23,576 bases of DNA. It comes from a virus. Below the pieces are notes generated by a model that searched no databases, had not been told where the DNA came from, and was given only the letters and a program-made list of their open reading frames with translations. This document shows positions 12,651 to 20,062 of the stretch, piece by piece. Where the stretch lies: IMG/VR virus record IMGVR_UViG_3300025086_000247, positions 1-23,576 of that record, one strand, 5' to 3'. A program made the translations under genes and the position numbers. Numbering within the stretch: the first letter of the stretch is position 1; the number at the start of each line of letters is the position of its first letter.

Positions 12651-13446
12651 CATAAACATTACGGACTTGTGCAATCGCACCTGTTCGTTCTGTCCACGAT
12701 CTGACGCATCAATATATCCCAACAACAACCAGAACATGAGTCTGGAAATGTTTGATTCGATCATGGATCAGATTGAGGAGTGGCGCTTTGATGGTACTGT
12801 CATGCTGGCAGGCCGAGGGGAAAGCACCAACAATCCAAAGTTCGAGAAGATAATACAGCGTCTTCTCCGTAAGCCTAGAAGATATCGCGCACAGATAACG
12901 ACAAACGGATGGCGGCTTGATCGTTACTGGAAATACTATCGTCAGCTAGACAACCTTGTGCTGAACACCTACACGACGGAAGAAGACTTCAATGCTAGAA
13001 GGGCAAAATACCCTCGCCTAAATAACGGTGAGCGGATTGAGGACTATTGGAAGCCTGACGGCGGGTCAGTTGAAGATGTAAATCGCCTTCCTGATTATGC
13101 TGACCCAAAGGGTAAACCGATTAGATGGAAGCATGCTTTCAATCACAGGGCGGGGTTGATAGCTGGCGGCACTGCTGTGAAGGGGCCGTGCGTTCATCCC
13201 ATGAGGGGCATATTCATTAACTTCGATGGGCAGTTGCAGATGTGTTGCAACGACTGGTCACACCAAATAGGGTTTGGCAACGTCAAAGACGTAAACCTGT
13301 TCAGAGAATGGCGCGACAACCCAAGGCTTGCAGAGATAAGCAGGGAGCTTATAAACGGAAACAGGGATGCTGTTGATCCATGTGCGTCATGTGACGTAAG
13401 TTGTGCCAAACCAGATCTTGTGGAGAGGTACAAACGTTGGCTTTGA
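12622..13446 (+). CDS. Radical SAM / SPASM-type enzyme
   Basis: A 274-aa protein. The ATG at 12622 is supported by GGAAG 6 nt upstream. The radical SAM cluster motif is C17-N-R-T-C21-S-F-C24 after a first beta strand (LQIDINITDL). A GRGES element at 63-67 sits where the GGE SAM-amino contact is expected. The C-terminal part has C189, C207, C208, C253, C256 and C260 (PCVHPMRGIFINFDGQLQMC and CASCDVSC), the Cys pattern of SPASM or twitch auxiliary Fe-S domains. Such enzymes modify peptides, sugars or lipids. The substrate is not visible. It overlaps the o-spanin end by 29 nt and the next gene by 10 nt, so it is in the lysis operon. The same family is common in LPS and surface-glycan clusters. 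Confidence 0.85.
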   Translation: MDLEGILQIDINITDLCNRTCSFCPRSDASIYPNNNQNMSLEMFDSIMDQIEEWRFDGTVMLAGRGESTNNPKFEKIIQRLLRKPRRYRAQITTNGWRLDRYWKYYRQLDNLVLNTYTTEEDFNARRAKYPRLNNGERIEDYWKPDGGSVEDVNRLPDYADPKGKPIRWKHAFNHRAGLIAGGTAVKGPCVHPMRGIFINFDGQLQMCCNDWSHQIGFGNVKDVNLFREWRDNPRLAEISRELINGNRDAVDPCASCDVSCAKPDLVERYKRWL

Positions 13447-14168
13447 GAAAGATGCACACCCGATGGCGTAGAGTGTTTAGCGCCATGCGTAGGCTATACA
13501 AAAATCCCAACGATCTAGAGGCGGCTTTTGTTATTTTTAACTGGCTTTCGTCTGGCTCAGTGCGAAAGCAGTACGAAAGGTTTCGTAATACAGAGTTAGG
13601 CTCAAGAGTCATCATGAACAGTGAGTCGTTGGTTCACGTTCTAGATGACGTTGACAGCTTAAAGGCAATGCCTGTTGGCAGCTTAGGGCGCGAGTACTCT
13701 AAGTTTCTAGTGGAAACAAATCGCTCTACCTCGCAGTTTGCAGGAGACACAAAGGGCCGTGGAGAGAAGCCTTCTGAGTCAGGCTTTAACACATACATCA
13801 AGTGGTACAGAGATCAGCACGATCTTACCCACACGGTTACAGATTACGAGCGCAATCCATTTGGCGAAGTGGTTCTCCTTTGGTTTCTGCACGGCAACTT
13901 TGCAAACTTTGGCATCGTTGCCATGACAATCCCCATGACGATAACGCATGCTAGGAAGAAAGGCTGGGGAGTCTTTGGCGCATCTTTTGAAGCGTATAGA
14001 CATGGGCGGAAAGCTAAGTGGCTTGCAGGTGCGGACTGGCCTGCATTGCTATCAATGCCTTTAGAAGACGTTAAGGCGTTAATAAAAATACAAGATCCTG
14101 TTAAATATCAAGACCTTATGTGCAGGTTGAGAGAATCTAAGGACGTTGCCAGTGAAGGTGCTAGATAA
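13437..14168 (+). CDS. Coq4-like protein (ubiquinone biosynthesis family)
   Basis: A 243-aa protein; the TTG at 13437 is chosen because GAGAGG lies 8 nt upstream, with ATG 13452 as alternative. The diagnostic Coq4 metal-binding motif HDxxHx11E is intact: H128-D129-L-T-H132, then 11 residues, then E144 (HDLTHTVTDYERNPFGE). Upstream is GSLGREYSKFLVETNRS, as in the LGxxYxxF element of Coq4. Downstream is YRHGRKAKWLAGADWPALLS with PLEDVKALIKI, like the Coq4 C-terminus. Length equals the family norm. In eukaryotes Coq4 takes part in ring modification and assembly of coenzyme Q synthesis. In the phage it may support respiration or be reused. It overlaps both neighbours. Confidence 0.85.
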   Translation: MALRKMHTRWRRVFSAMRRLYKNPNDLEAAFVIFNWLSSGSVRKQYERFRNTELGSRVIMNSESLVHVLDDVDSLKAMPVGSLGREYSKFLVETNRSTSQFAGDTKGRGEKPSESGFNTYIKWYRDQHDLTHTVTDYERNPFGEVVLLWFLHGNFANFGIVAMTIPMTITHARKKGWGVFGASFEAYRHGRKAKWLAGADWPALLSMPLEDVKALIKIQDPVKYQDLMCRLRESKDVASEGAR

Positions 14169-14652
14169 CTTTCTTTATAAAGACCTGTATAGCCAGCTAT
14201 TGGGCGAATTGGACGATCTAGATTACAGGCTTATCGATGACCATAAAGGTGCCGATAAGCACGAGGCAAGTCTGGGCGATGACATAAGCCAGCAAATCAA
14301 GTCCTGCTATCAAGAAAAAGTAGGAGAGCCGGTTGGCTTTTTTGACGTAACAGTTGTGAAGTGTTATCCGGGTTACGAGTACAACATTCACGCCGACAAC
14401 CCAAACAAGATTGTCAGCACTGTGGTGTACCTTTATCCAGAGCAGGGAGACGGCACGTCATTTGTTAAAGAAGAAAGTGTTAACAGAATTTCGTTTGACG
14501 AGATTATCTGGAAGCCAAACCGCCTAGTGTCGTGGGTAAACAAGGGCCAGAGGCACATGTACCGCAATACGACTGACGAAATTAGATGTACACTGAATAT
14601 ATATCAAAAGAAACGAAACTCGTTTTTTAAGGTGCAGAGATCTTATGGATAG
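14152..14652 (+). CDS. 2OG-Fe(II) oxygenase
   Basis: A 166-aa protein. The GTG at 14152 is preferred to TTG 14146 because AAGGA lies 8 nt before it. The jelly-roll fold is indicated by the Fe ligands H80-A-D82 (YNIHADNP), and H135 and R145 further on (KGQRHMYRN, DEIRCTLNIY). The spacing HxD...H...R is that of 2-oxoglutarate/Fe(II) dioxygenases. Similar small enzymes are frequent in marine phages. The substrate is unknown; a protein, nucleobase or lipid hydroxylation could be linked to the upstream radical SAM and Coq4-like genes. The start overlaps the previous stop by 17 nt. The endolysin begins before this stop. Confidence 0.8.
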   Translation: MKVLDNFLYKDLYSQLLGELDDLDYRLIDDHKGADKHEASLGDDISQQIKSCYQEKVGEPVGFFDVTVVKCYPGYEYNIHADNPNKIVSTVVYLYPEQGDGTSFVKEESVNRISFDEIIWKPNRLVSWVNKGQRHMYRNTTDEIRCTLNIYQKKRNSFFKVQRSYG

Positions 14653-15094
14653 GAAGACAAGCGCAGAGGGCGTGGCTCTCATAAAAAAGTTTGAGGGATG
14701 CGAACTTGAGGCATATCAATGTTCTGCCAACGTTTGGACGATTGGTTATGGGCACACTCGCGGCGTAGAAGAGGGCGATACCTGCTCTCAAGAAGACGCT
14801 GAGAGCATGCTCGTTGAAGACCTCGAAGAGTTTGAGGGGTACGTTAATGACATCGTGCAGTGTCCTTTAGAGCAGAATCAATTCGACGCTTTAGTAGCAT
14901 GGACATACAACTTAGGGCCAACTAACCTGAGAGAGTCCACCTTGCTGATCAGGCTGAACGAAGAAGACTATAACGATGTTCCAACGCAAATACGTCGATG
15001 GAACAAAGCAGGCGGTAAGGTATTGGACGGTCTAGTAAGGCGCAGAGAGGCAGAGGCTCTCTTGTTCTTAGGGCAAAATTGGGAAGAGGTATAG
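14645..15094 (+). CDS. GH24 endolysin (lysozyme)
   Basis: A 149-aa muramidase of the T4/P22 lysozyme family, which cleaves the glycan strands of peptidoglycan. The catalytic triad pattern E-x8-C-x5-T is visible: E17 (KKFEGCELEAY), C26 and T32 (CSANVWTIGYGHT), where Cys occupies the Asp/Cys position. C-terminal conserved parts include NQFDALVAWTYNLGP and the RRREAEALLFLG end. There is no signal or SAR anchor, so it needs a holin to reach the cell wall. It overlaps the oxygenase gene by 8 nt and follows the AMG cassette, separated from the spanins by three genes. Confidence 0.9.
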   Translation: MDRKTSAEGVALIKKFEGCELEAYQCSANVWTIGYGHTRGVEEGDTCSQEDAESMLVEDLEEFEGYVNDIVQCPLEQNQFDALVAWTYNLGPTNLRESTLLIRLNEEDYNDVPTQIRRWNKAGGKVLDGLVRRREAEALLFLGQNWEEV

Positions 15095-15097
15095 GTC

Positions 15098-15688
15098 ATG
15101 GCTAGAGGCGGATCAGGCGGCGGCAGCAAAGGCGGAGCGCAAACTGTCCCTTACGGACGCGGAGGAGTTGGAAACAACAGGTATCAACCACCGCAACAAC
15201 AACAACAGCCGGTTATGACTAGCGGCCCAGCAATTCTTCCTATACAACCGCAGCAGCAACCTAGTTTTGGCTCCGGTTATAACTCAATCATGAACGATAT
15301 GAGGGCTAACCGTGGTTATCAAGGGTTGCCACAACAGCGAGCGTTTCAGCAGCCCCAGCCGTTCCGTCGGCCCACATACGGTCAAATGTATCAAGGTAAT
15401 TTTGGCGGCTACAATCAGCCTCGATATCAACCTATGCCATTCCGCGCACCCTCTCCGGGCAAGGGTGGATCAAAGGGTGGCGGCATGAACGTTCCCCCCA
15501 TGCAAAACCAAGGGCCAATGCCCATGATGCAAAACCCGCTAGGCAACCGTGGATCAGGTATGTTTCAGGCACAGCCCATGCCGCTGCCGTATCAGACTCA
15601 GAACATGGGCGGGTACAGTCCGCGTCCTGCGATTAGCCGTATTCCTCAACAAGCTACACTTCAAGGTCTTGGGGGGTTTTTTACGTAA
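15098..15688 (+). CDS. Disordered Gly/Pro/Gln/Met-rich protein
   Basis: A 196-aa protein made almost entirely of G, P, Q, N, M, R, S and Y. It includes RGGSGGGSKGGAQ, a QPPQQQQQPV tract, PYQTQNMGGYSPRPAISRIP and repeated KGGSKGG. No domain, TM or signal is present; it is surely intrinsically disordered. GAGGT before the ATG and the TAATG overlap with the next gene make it a real gene. It lies just upstream of the P22 gp10-like tail gene, suggesting a virion or assembly role, which is unproved. Confidence 0.6.
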   Translation: MARGGSGGGSKGGAQTVPYGRGGVGNNRYQPPQQQQQPVMTSGPAILPIQPQQQPSFGSGYNSIMNDMRANRGYQGLPQQRAFQQPQPFRRPTYGQMYQGNFGGYNQPRYQPMPFRAPSPGKGGSKGGGMNVPPMQNQGPMPMMQNPLGNRGSGMFQAQPMPLPYQTQNMGGYSPRPAISRIPQQATLQGLGGFFT

Positions 15689-17544
15689 TGCCTCTCGCCA
15701 AGATTCAGTTCAGCCCCGGCGTAAACAAAGAGGGTACTGAGTACACGGCAGACGCTGGATGGTTTGACTCCGACAAGATACGGTTCCGTAAAGGTCGCGT
15801 TGAAAAGATTGGCGGGTGGGTCAAGTCTGTAGCAGATACGTTCTACGGCATAGCAAGATCGCTGCATTCTTGGTCATCTCTAGAGGGCACAAGGTATCTT
15901 GGTATCGGAACAAACCTAAAGTTCTATGTGAATGAAGGTGCCACCTTCAATGATGTAACTCCGATAAGATTAACCACTGGCGCTGGTGATCCAACGTTTG
16001 CAGCAACAGATGGATCATCAACGATCACAGTGACAGAGGCAGGTCACGGTGCTGCCTTGAACGACTTCGTCACGTTTTCCGATGCAGCGACTCTTGGCGG
16101 TAACATCACAGCCGCAGTCTTGAATCAGGAGTATCAGATTACGTCAGTGCCTACGACTGACACGTTCACGATAGAGGCGATAGACACTACAGGCGCTTCT
16201 GTATCGGCAAATTCTAGCGACACCGGCAATGGCGGTAGCTCTACTGTAGCCGCATATCAAATCAACTCTGGGTTGAACGCCTTCATTCTTGGTACGGGCT
16301 GGGGTGCAGGCGCTTGGGGTGCAGGTACGTTTGGCAGTGCAAGCTCTATATCTGCCGCCGGTCAACTGCGTCTGTGGAGTCAGGACAACTTTGGCGAAGA
16401 TCTTATCTTCAACGCTCGTGGCGGTGGCATCTTCTACTGGGACGAGTCTGTTGGTGTAGGCACCAGAGCGGTTAATGCAACGGCTCTAGGAGGAGCGTCT
16501 AACGTACCGACTGTTGCTTTACAGGTTATGGTCTCAGATGTTGATCAACACGTTATTGCTTTTGGTTCTAATCCAATCGGAAGTTCAGCAATTGACCCGC
16601 TGTTTGTTAGATTTTCTGACCAGCAAAACGCGGCAGACTGGACTCCTACTGCGACCAACACCGCTGGCGGTGTCCGTATCAACTCAGGGTCTGAGATTAT
16701 TGGTGCGGTGCAGGCTAGGCAGGAAATACTTATCTGGACTGACGTAAGCCTTCACTCTATGAGATTTGTTGGGGCACCTTTTACGTTCCAGTTTTCTACT
16801 GTAAGTACAGATATATCAATGATATCCCCCAATGCGGCTGTGAACGCTAGAGGATCTGTTTACTTCATGGATCAAGGTGGTTTCTATCTTTACAACGGGT
16901 CTGTTCAACCGTTGCCGTGTTCTGTGTTAGAGCATGTATTCGATAACCTAAACATATCTCAACGATTCAAGGTCTTTGCTGCCGAGAACAATGAATACTC
17001 TGAGGTGATCTGGTTCTATCCAGTCGGAGAGGGCAACACAGACATAACGAACTACGTCTCGTACAATTATGCAGAGAACCTGTGGGCAGTCGGAACGCTT
17101 GCTAGGGGTACATGGGGTGGTCGTTCAATTGAGAACAGACCGTTAGCCACAAGCGCAATTGATACCAATGACAAGTCGAATATCCTGTACGAGCATGAGG
17201 TTGGGTTTGACGATGACGGATCAGCCATGACTGCGTTTGTTGAGTCTGGCGATCTTGAGATTGGAGATGGCGATAGCTTCATGTTTATCAAGCGGATCAT
17301 CCCTGACTTCTCATTTACAGGTCTGGAGGTCGATGCTTCGATAGATCTAACCCTCAAGGGCAGCGACTTTCCTTTGGAAGAGGCAAGCACTTTGACCACG
17401 TCAACAATCAACAACACGACAAAGCAGTCTCATGTTCGAGCCAGAGCTAGACATACAAAGCTTCGCGTAGAAAGCAATGGCTTAGGTTATGGCTGGAGGC
17501 TTGGCGATTTGAGATTTGATATGAGACAGGACGGTAGACGCTAA
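15688..17544 (+). CDS. P22 gp10-like packaged DNA stabilisation / tail protein
   Basis: A 618-aa protein with the layout of the P22 gp10 tail-hub family. It has an N-terminal block FSPGVNKEGTEYTADAGWFD then SDKIRFRKGRVEKIGGW, a W-rich region (HSWSSLEGTRYLGIGTNLKF), and repeated blade-like strands later (FSDQQNAADWTPT, QEILIWTDVSLHSMRFVGAP, GSVYFMDQGGFYLYNG). Residues about 95-180 look like an inserted Ig-like domain (TITVTEAGHGAALNDFVTFS). The C-terminus resembles the end of this family (HTKLRVESNGLGYGWRLGDL with RFDMRQDGRR). It closes the tail after DNA packaging. Start and stop overlap its neighbours (TAATG on both sides). Confidence 0.8.
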   Translation: MPLAKIQFSPGVNKEGTEYTADAGWFDSDKIRFRKGRVEKIGGWVKSVADTFYGIARSLHSWSSLEGTRYLGIGTNLKFYVNEGATFNDVTPIRLTTGAGDPTFAATDGSSTITVTEAGHGAALNDFVTFSDAATLGGNITAAVLNQEYQITSVPTTDTFTIEAIDTTGASVSANSSDTGNGGSSTVAAYQINSGLNAFILGTGWGAGAWGAGTFGSASSISAAGQLRLWSQDNFGEDLIFNARGGGIFYWDESVGVGTRAVNATALGGASNVPTVALQVMVSDVDQHVIAFGSNPIGSSAIDPLFVRFSDQQNAADWTPTATNTAGGVRINSGSEIIGAVQARQEILIWTDVSLHSMRFVGAPFTFQFSTVSTDISMISPNAAVNARGSVYFMDQGGFYLYNGSVQPLPCSVLEHVFDNLNISQRFKVFAAENNEYSEVIWFYPVGEGNTDITNYVSYNYAENLWAVGTLARGTWGGRSIENRPLATSAIDTNDKSNILYEHEVGFDDDGSAMTAFVESGDLEIGDGDSFMFIKRIIPDFSFTGLEVDASIDLTLKGSDFPLEEASTLTTSTINNTTKQSHVRARARHTKLRVESNGLGYGWRLGDLRFDMRQDGRR

Positions 17545-17738
17545 TGAGCATACTTGAGCAACCCCTGCCCATCCCAGAGTTAGAGTATCAGCAAGAGAAT
17601 GAGGCTTACACACGCCGCACTCTTGAGATTGCACTGAACAGAGTCGAGAACGATATCAATATCGCAAAGACGCAGGGTGACAAGCAGAGTTCGCTAGCGT
17701 TACGTAGGCATCAATTCCTTCTAATGGGTGCCTCGTGA
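17544..17738 (+). CDS. Small conserved marine phage protein
   Basis: A 64-aa helical protein starting in a TAATG overlap. It has an acidic N-terminus (LEQPLPIPELEYQQENEAYT) and a helical rest ending SSLALRRHQFLLMGAS. This RRHQFLLMGA end is well kept in marine phages right after the gp10-like gene, as far as I recall. It may be a tail-associated coiled coil. Its stop overlaps the next start (GTGA). Confidence 0.6.
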   Translation: MSILEQPLPIPELEYQQENEAYTRRTLEIALNRVENDINIAKTQGDKQSSLALRRHQFLLMGAS

Positions 17739-18064
17739 CAGACGTAATCAAGGTTTTGGGACAGGTAAATCCTAGCGCGACAACCACTACGACGTTGTAC
17801 ACGGTGCCCAATCTTACCCAGACTACAGTAAGTTCCCTCGTTATCTGTAATCAGAACGCATTAGTTGGCTCGTTCAGGGTCAGCATTCACGTTGCTGGTG
17901 CTGGTGCAGATGACAAACAATTCATTTTTTTCAACGAAGCAATAGCTGGTAGTACCGCGAGGACTGTAGTGATTGGCATATGCCTGTCACAAACAGATGT
18001 CGTGAAGGTCTACGCTAGTTCTGGAGATATAAGCTTCAACCTATTCGGCGTGGAGACCACCTAA
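17735..18064 (+). CDS. Small virion-type beta protein
   Basis: A 109-aa protein with a GTG start in GTGA overlap. It is beta-rich: IKVLGQVNPSATTTTTLYTV then PNLTQTTVSSLVICN, with FRVSIHVAGAGADDKQFIFF and DVVKVYASSGDISFNLFGVE. The pattern VLGQxxPxAxTxTxLYTVP...VYASSGxxSFNLFG is common in marine phage virion genes, possibly a decoration or tail ring component. No enzyme motif. The stop overlaps the following ATG. Confidence 0.65.
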   Translation: MTDVIKVLGQVNPSATTTTTLYTVPNLTQTTVSSLVICNQNALVGSFRVSIHVAGAGADDKQFIFFNEAIAGSTARTVVIGICLSQTDVVKVYASSGDISFNLFGVETT

Positions 18065-18189
18065 TGAATATGCAACAAGCCCCTTTCCCAATGCAGCCAA
18101 TGGCTGAAGAGATGGCCCGACAGGGACGATACGGAGATTCAATGCTGGTTCACATGAACCCGATTGAAGTCGAAGGTCTCGCCGATTGA
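18064..18189 (+). pseudogene. N-terminal fragment split off by a 22-bp duplication
   Basis: Reads MNMQQAPFPMQPMAEEMARQ then GRYGDSMLVHMNPIEVEGLA and stops at TGA 18187-18189. The start is the expected TAATG overlap. Homologous marine phage proteins run without a break from MLVHMNPIEVxGLASLSPTG, so this is the natural N-terminus of the next 632-aa frame. A 22-nt tandem repeat shifts the frame by +1. Removing one copy joins codon 32 to the downstream frame and gives a 658-aa protein. It could be a real mutation or an assembly error. Confidence 0.75.
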
Positions 18190-18203
18190 AGTCGAAGGTC
18201 TTG
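18160..18203 (+). repeat. 22-nt tandem duplication causing a frameshift
   Basis: Copy 1 is 18160-18181 and copy 2 is 18182-18203, each beginning ccgattgaagtcgaaggtc, with a single C/T difference at the 21st base. Both encode PIEVEGL, but in different frames relative to the flanks. The unit is not a multiple of three, so it breaks the gene. No spacer separates the copies. Confidence 0.95.
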
Positions 18204-20062
18204 CATCACTGTCGCCCACAGGGGAGCTAACCATTAACCCTGAAACGGGACAGCCTGAGGCGTTCCTTCCTATCTTGGCTGCACTTGCTAGCAGCATTGG
18301 TGGTAGCGCATTAGCCACTGGTATTGGTGGCTTTCTGGGCGCTACTGGTATTGGCTCGACGCTTGCCGGTGTCGCTGGCGGACTGGGCGGAAAGCTGGGC
18401 ATGTTAGCGTTAAAAGGTATAACAACAGAGGGCTTACGCGCCGGTTTAACTGGTACGGATTTTGACCTAGGGAAGGCTGCCACCTCTGCCGCTACCTCGT
18501 TTGGTGTAGATAAAGCGATTGGGGCAGCAACAGATGCAGTGGGTGGTGCAACATTACAAGGCACAAAGGATGCTTTGGCTGAGTCAACTCAGGGTGTAGC
18601 GGATGCAAGCAAGGGTTTAGCTGAAGCGACACAGGCTTCCGTCGAAGCTGGTGCGGCAGTTAAGGATTATCCAACACTAGCGGAATCTCTTAAAGCTAAG
18701 GAAGCAGTCGGCACTGCTAAAGCAGGCTTAGATGCGGCACAGGCAACGCAGTCAGGTTTTCAAACCGCCCTTGATACAACTCGTGAAGGAATAGCTGGCC
18801 CGTCTGGTGTTGGTGCGCTGGGCAGTATGGAGGGAATAACTGCCTTTGGTAAGGGCTTATTGTCGCCTAGTGCCGCTATCCCAATCGCAGTAGGCGAAGG
18901 TCAACGCGCAGAGATAGAGCGTCTTGACGAAATGGAACGCATGTTCGGGCTGTCTGCGGAAGAGCGAGAGGAAGACTATCGGCGCAATAGGGCTGGCCTA
19001 GAGGCAAGCAGGTACGGTAGTACATCTGGTGGTGTGGGCGGTCTGGCAGAGGGCGGCATTACCAGCATCAATCCACAGAACTACATGGATACGGTGTCAG
19101 GCGTTTACGGTCTGGCAGGCGAAGCGCCTCCAGTGAAGAGGATGATGGGTGGTGGCCCATCAAATACTGACTTCAATCCTATGACAGCATCGAATCTGTC
19201 TGGAGGATTTGGTTTAGGGCCGGGGAATCTTGGCCCTAGACTGGCTCAACAGAACCTCAGGGGAAGTGAAGTTATTACCCCGGCAGATCTTGAGGGATAT
19301 CGTCCCGGAATAGATCCAGAAATCATGTACTTCCGCAACCCTGCTAAAGCAGAAACAGGGACAGACACGGGAAGCACGGATACCACTGGCACCGCTGATA
19401 CCGCTGCGGTCATGGCATCAAGTCAGTCAGACAATCCATTCATGGCGGCAGCAGATCCAGCGAAACGCGCTGAAGCATTGGAGATAATAAACAGGCAGTC
19501 AGTGTCTACGCGAAAGCGTAAGGCTGCTCAAGACTATCTTGATCGAAATCCCGTCGATGAAACAACTCAAGATGACATAGCTGGTATGCGATATGGCGAG
19601 GCATACGGCATGCAGGGTGGCGGTGAAACCAACGCTGGCATGGAGAAGATGCTTGTCGATCAGACTGCAATGGCTCTGATGGGCCGATTGTCAGAAGAAG
19701 AAACAGACGTTGTCATCAAGCGGTTCATTGATGAGTTTGGCATAGAAGCCTTTCAAGCATTAAGGTCTCAAGTGCTTGAAGGAATCGTGCCCGGATCTCA
19801 GAAAGAGGGGATGATTCAAGGTCAAGGCGGCGGCATGGATGACATGATTCCCGGCATGATTGGTGATCAGCAGCCTGTTGCTGTATCTCCCGGCGAGTTC
19901 ATTGTTCCCGGCGACGTGGTCTCTGGACTGGGTGACGGCGACAGCTCTGCTGGAGCAAAGGAGCTTGAGGGTATGATGGATAGAGTTCGTATGGAAAGGA
20001 CTGGCACCACTAGGCAGCCAGCACCTATTCAAGCTAGCGCAGGGGGGATCTTGCCAGCATGA
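18164..20062 (+). CDS. Large internal-virion-type protein (frame-shifted N-terminus)
   Basis: A 632-aa frame starting at TTG inside the duplication; the natural start is at 18064 in the other frame. The N-terminal part is Gly/Ala-rich and hydrophobic (about 40-130, LPILAALASSIGGSALATGI), possibly membrane-interacting. A central part is Ala/Lys helical (ESTQGVADASKGLAEATQAS). Later come YRPGIDPEIMYFRN and EFGIEAFQALRSQVLEGIVP, then near the end PVAVSPGEFIVPGDVVSGLG with SAGAKELEGMMDRVRMERTG. The SPGEFIVPxDVVSxLG block is a hallmark of large marine phage virion proteins. It is a likely ejected inner-core or tail protein. The stop overlaps the next gene (ATGA). Confidence 0.7.
   Translation: MKSKVSPIEVEGLASLSPTGELTINPETGQPEAFLPILAALASSIGGSALATGIGGFLGATGIGSTLAGVAGGLGGKLGMLALKGITTEGLRAGLTGTDFDLGKAATSAATSFGVDKAIGAATDAVGGATLQGTKDALAESTQGVADASKGLAEATQASVEAGAAVKDYPTLAESLKAKEAVGTAKAGLDAAQATQSGFQTALDTTREGIAGPSGVGALGSMEGITAFGKGLLSPSAAIPIAVGEGQRAEIERLDEMERMFGLSAEEREEDYRRNRAGLEASRYGSTSGGVGGLAEGGITSINPQNYMDTVSGVYGLAGEAPPVKRMMGGGPSNTDFNPMTASNLSGGFGLGPGNLGPRLAQQNLRGSEVITPADLEGYRPGIDPEIMYFRNPAKAETGTDTGSTDTTGTADTAAVMASSQSDNPFMAAADPAKRAEALEIINRQSVSTRKRKAAQDYLDRNPVDETTQDDIAGMRYGEAYGMQGGGETNAGMEKMLVDQTAMALMGRLSEEETDVVIKRFIDEFGIEAFQALRSQVLEGIVPGSQKEGMIQGQGGGMDDMIPGMIGDQQPVAVSPGEFIVPGDVVSGLGDGDSSAGAKELEGMMDRVRMERTGTTRQPAPIQASAGGILPA

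Noticed and set aside
13401-13436. Longer N-terminus for the Coq4-like protein from TTG 13401
   Set aside because: It would overlap the radical SAM Cys-rich end in another frame without a ribosome site; GAGAGG fits TTG 13437.
18160-18203. Programmed -1 ribosomal frameshift joining the two frames
   Set aside because: The shift needed is +1 and there is no slippery heptamer; a 22-nt duplication explains the break directly.
18139-18564. 141-aa - strand frame opposite the large virion protein
   Set aside because: Pro/Ala/Val-rich antisense of a Gly/Ala-rich region; no start context.
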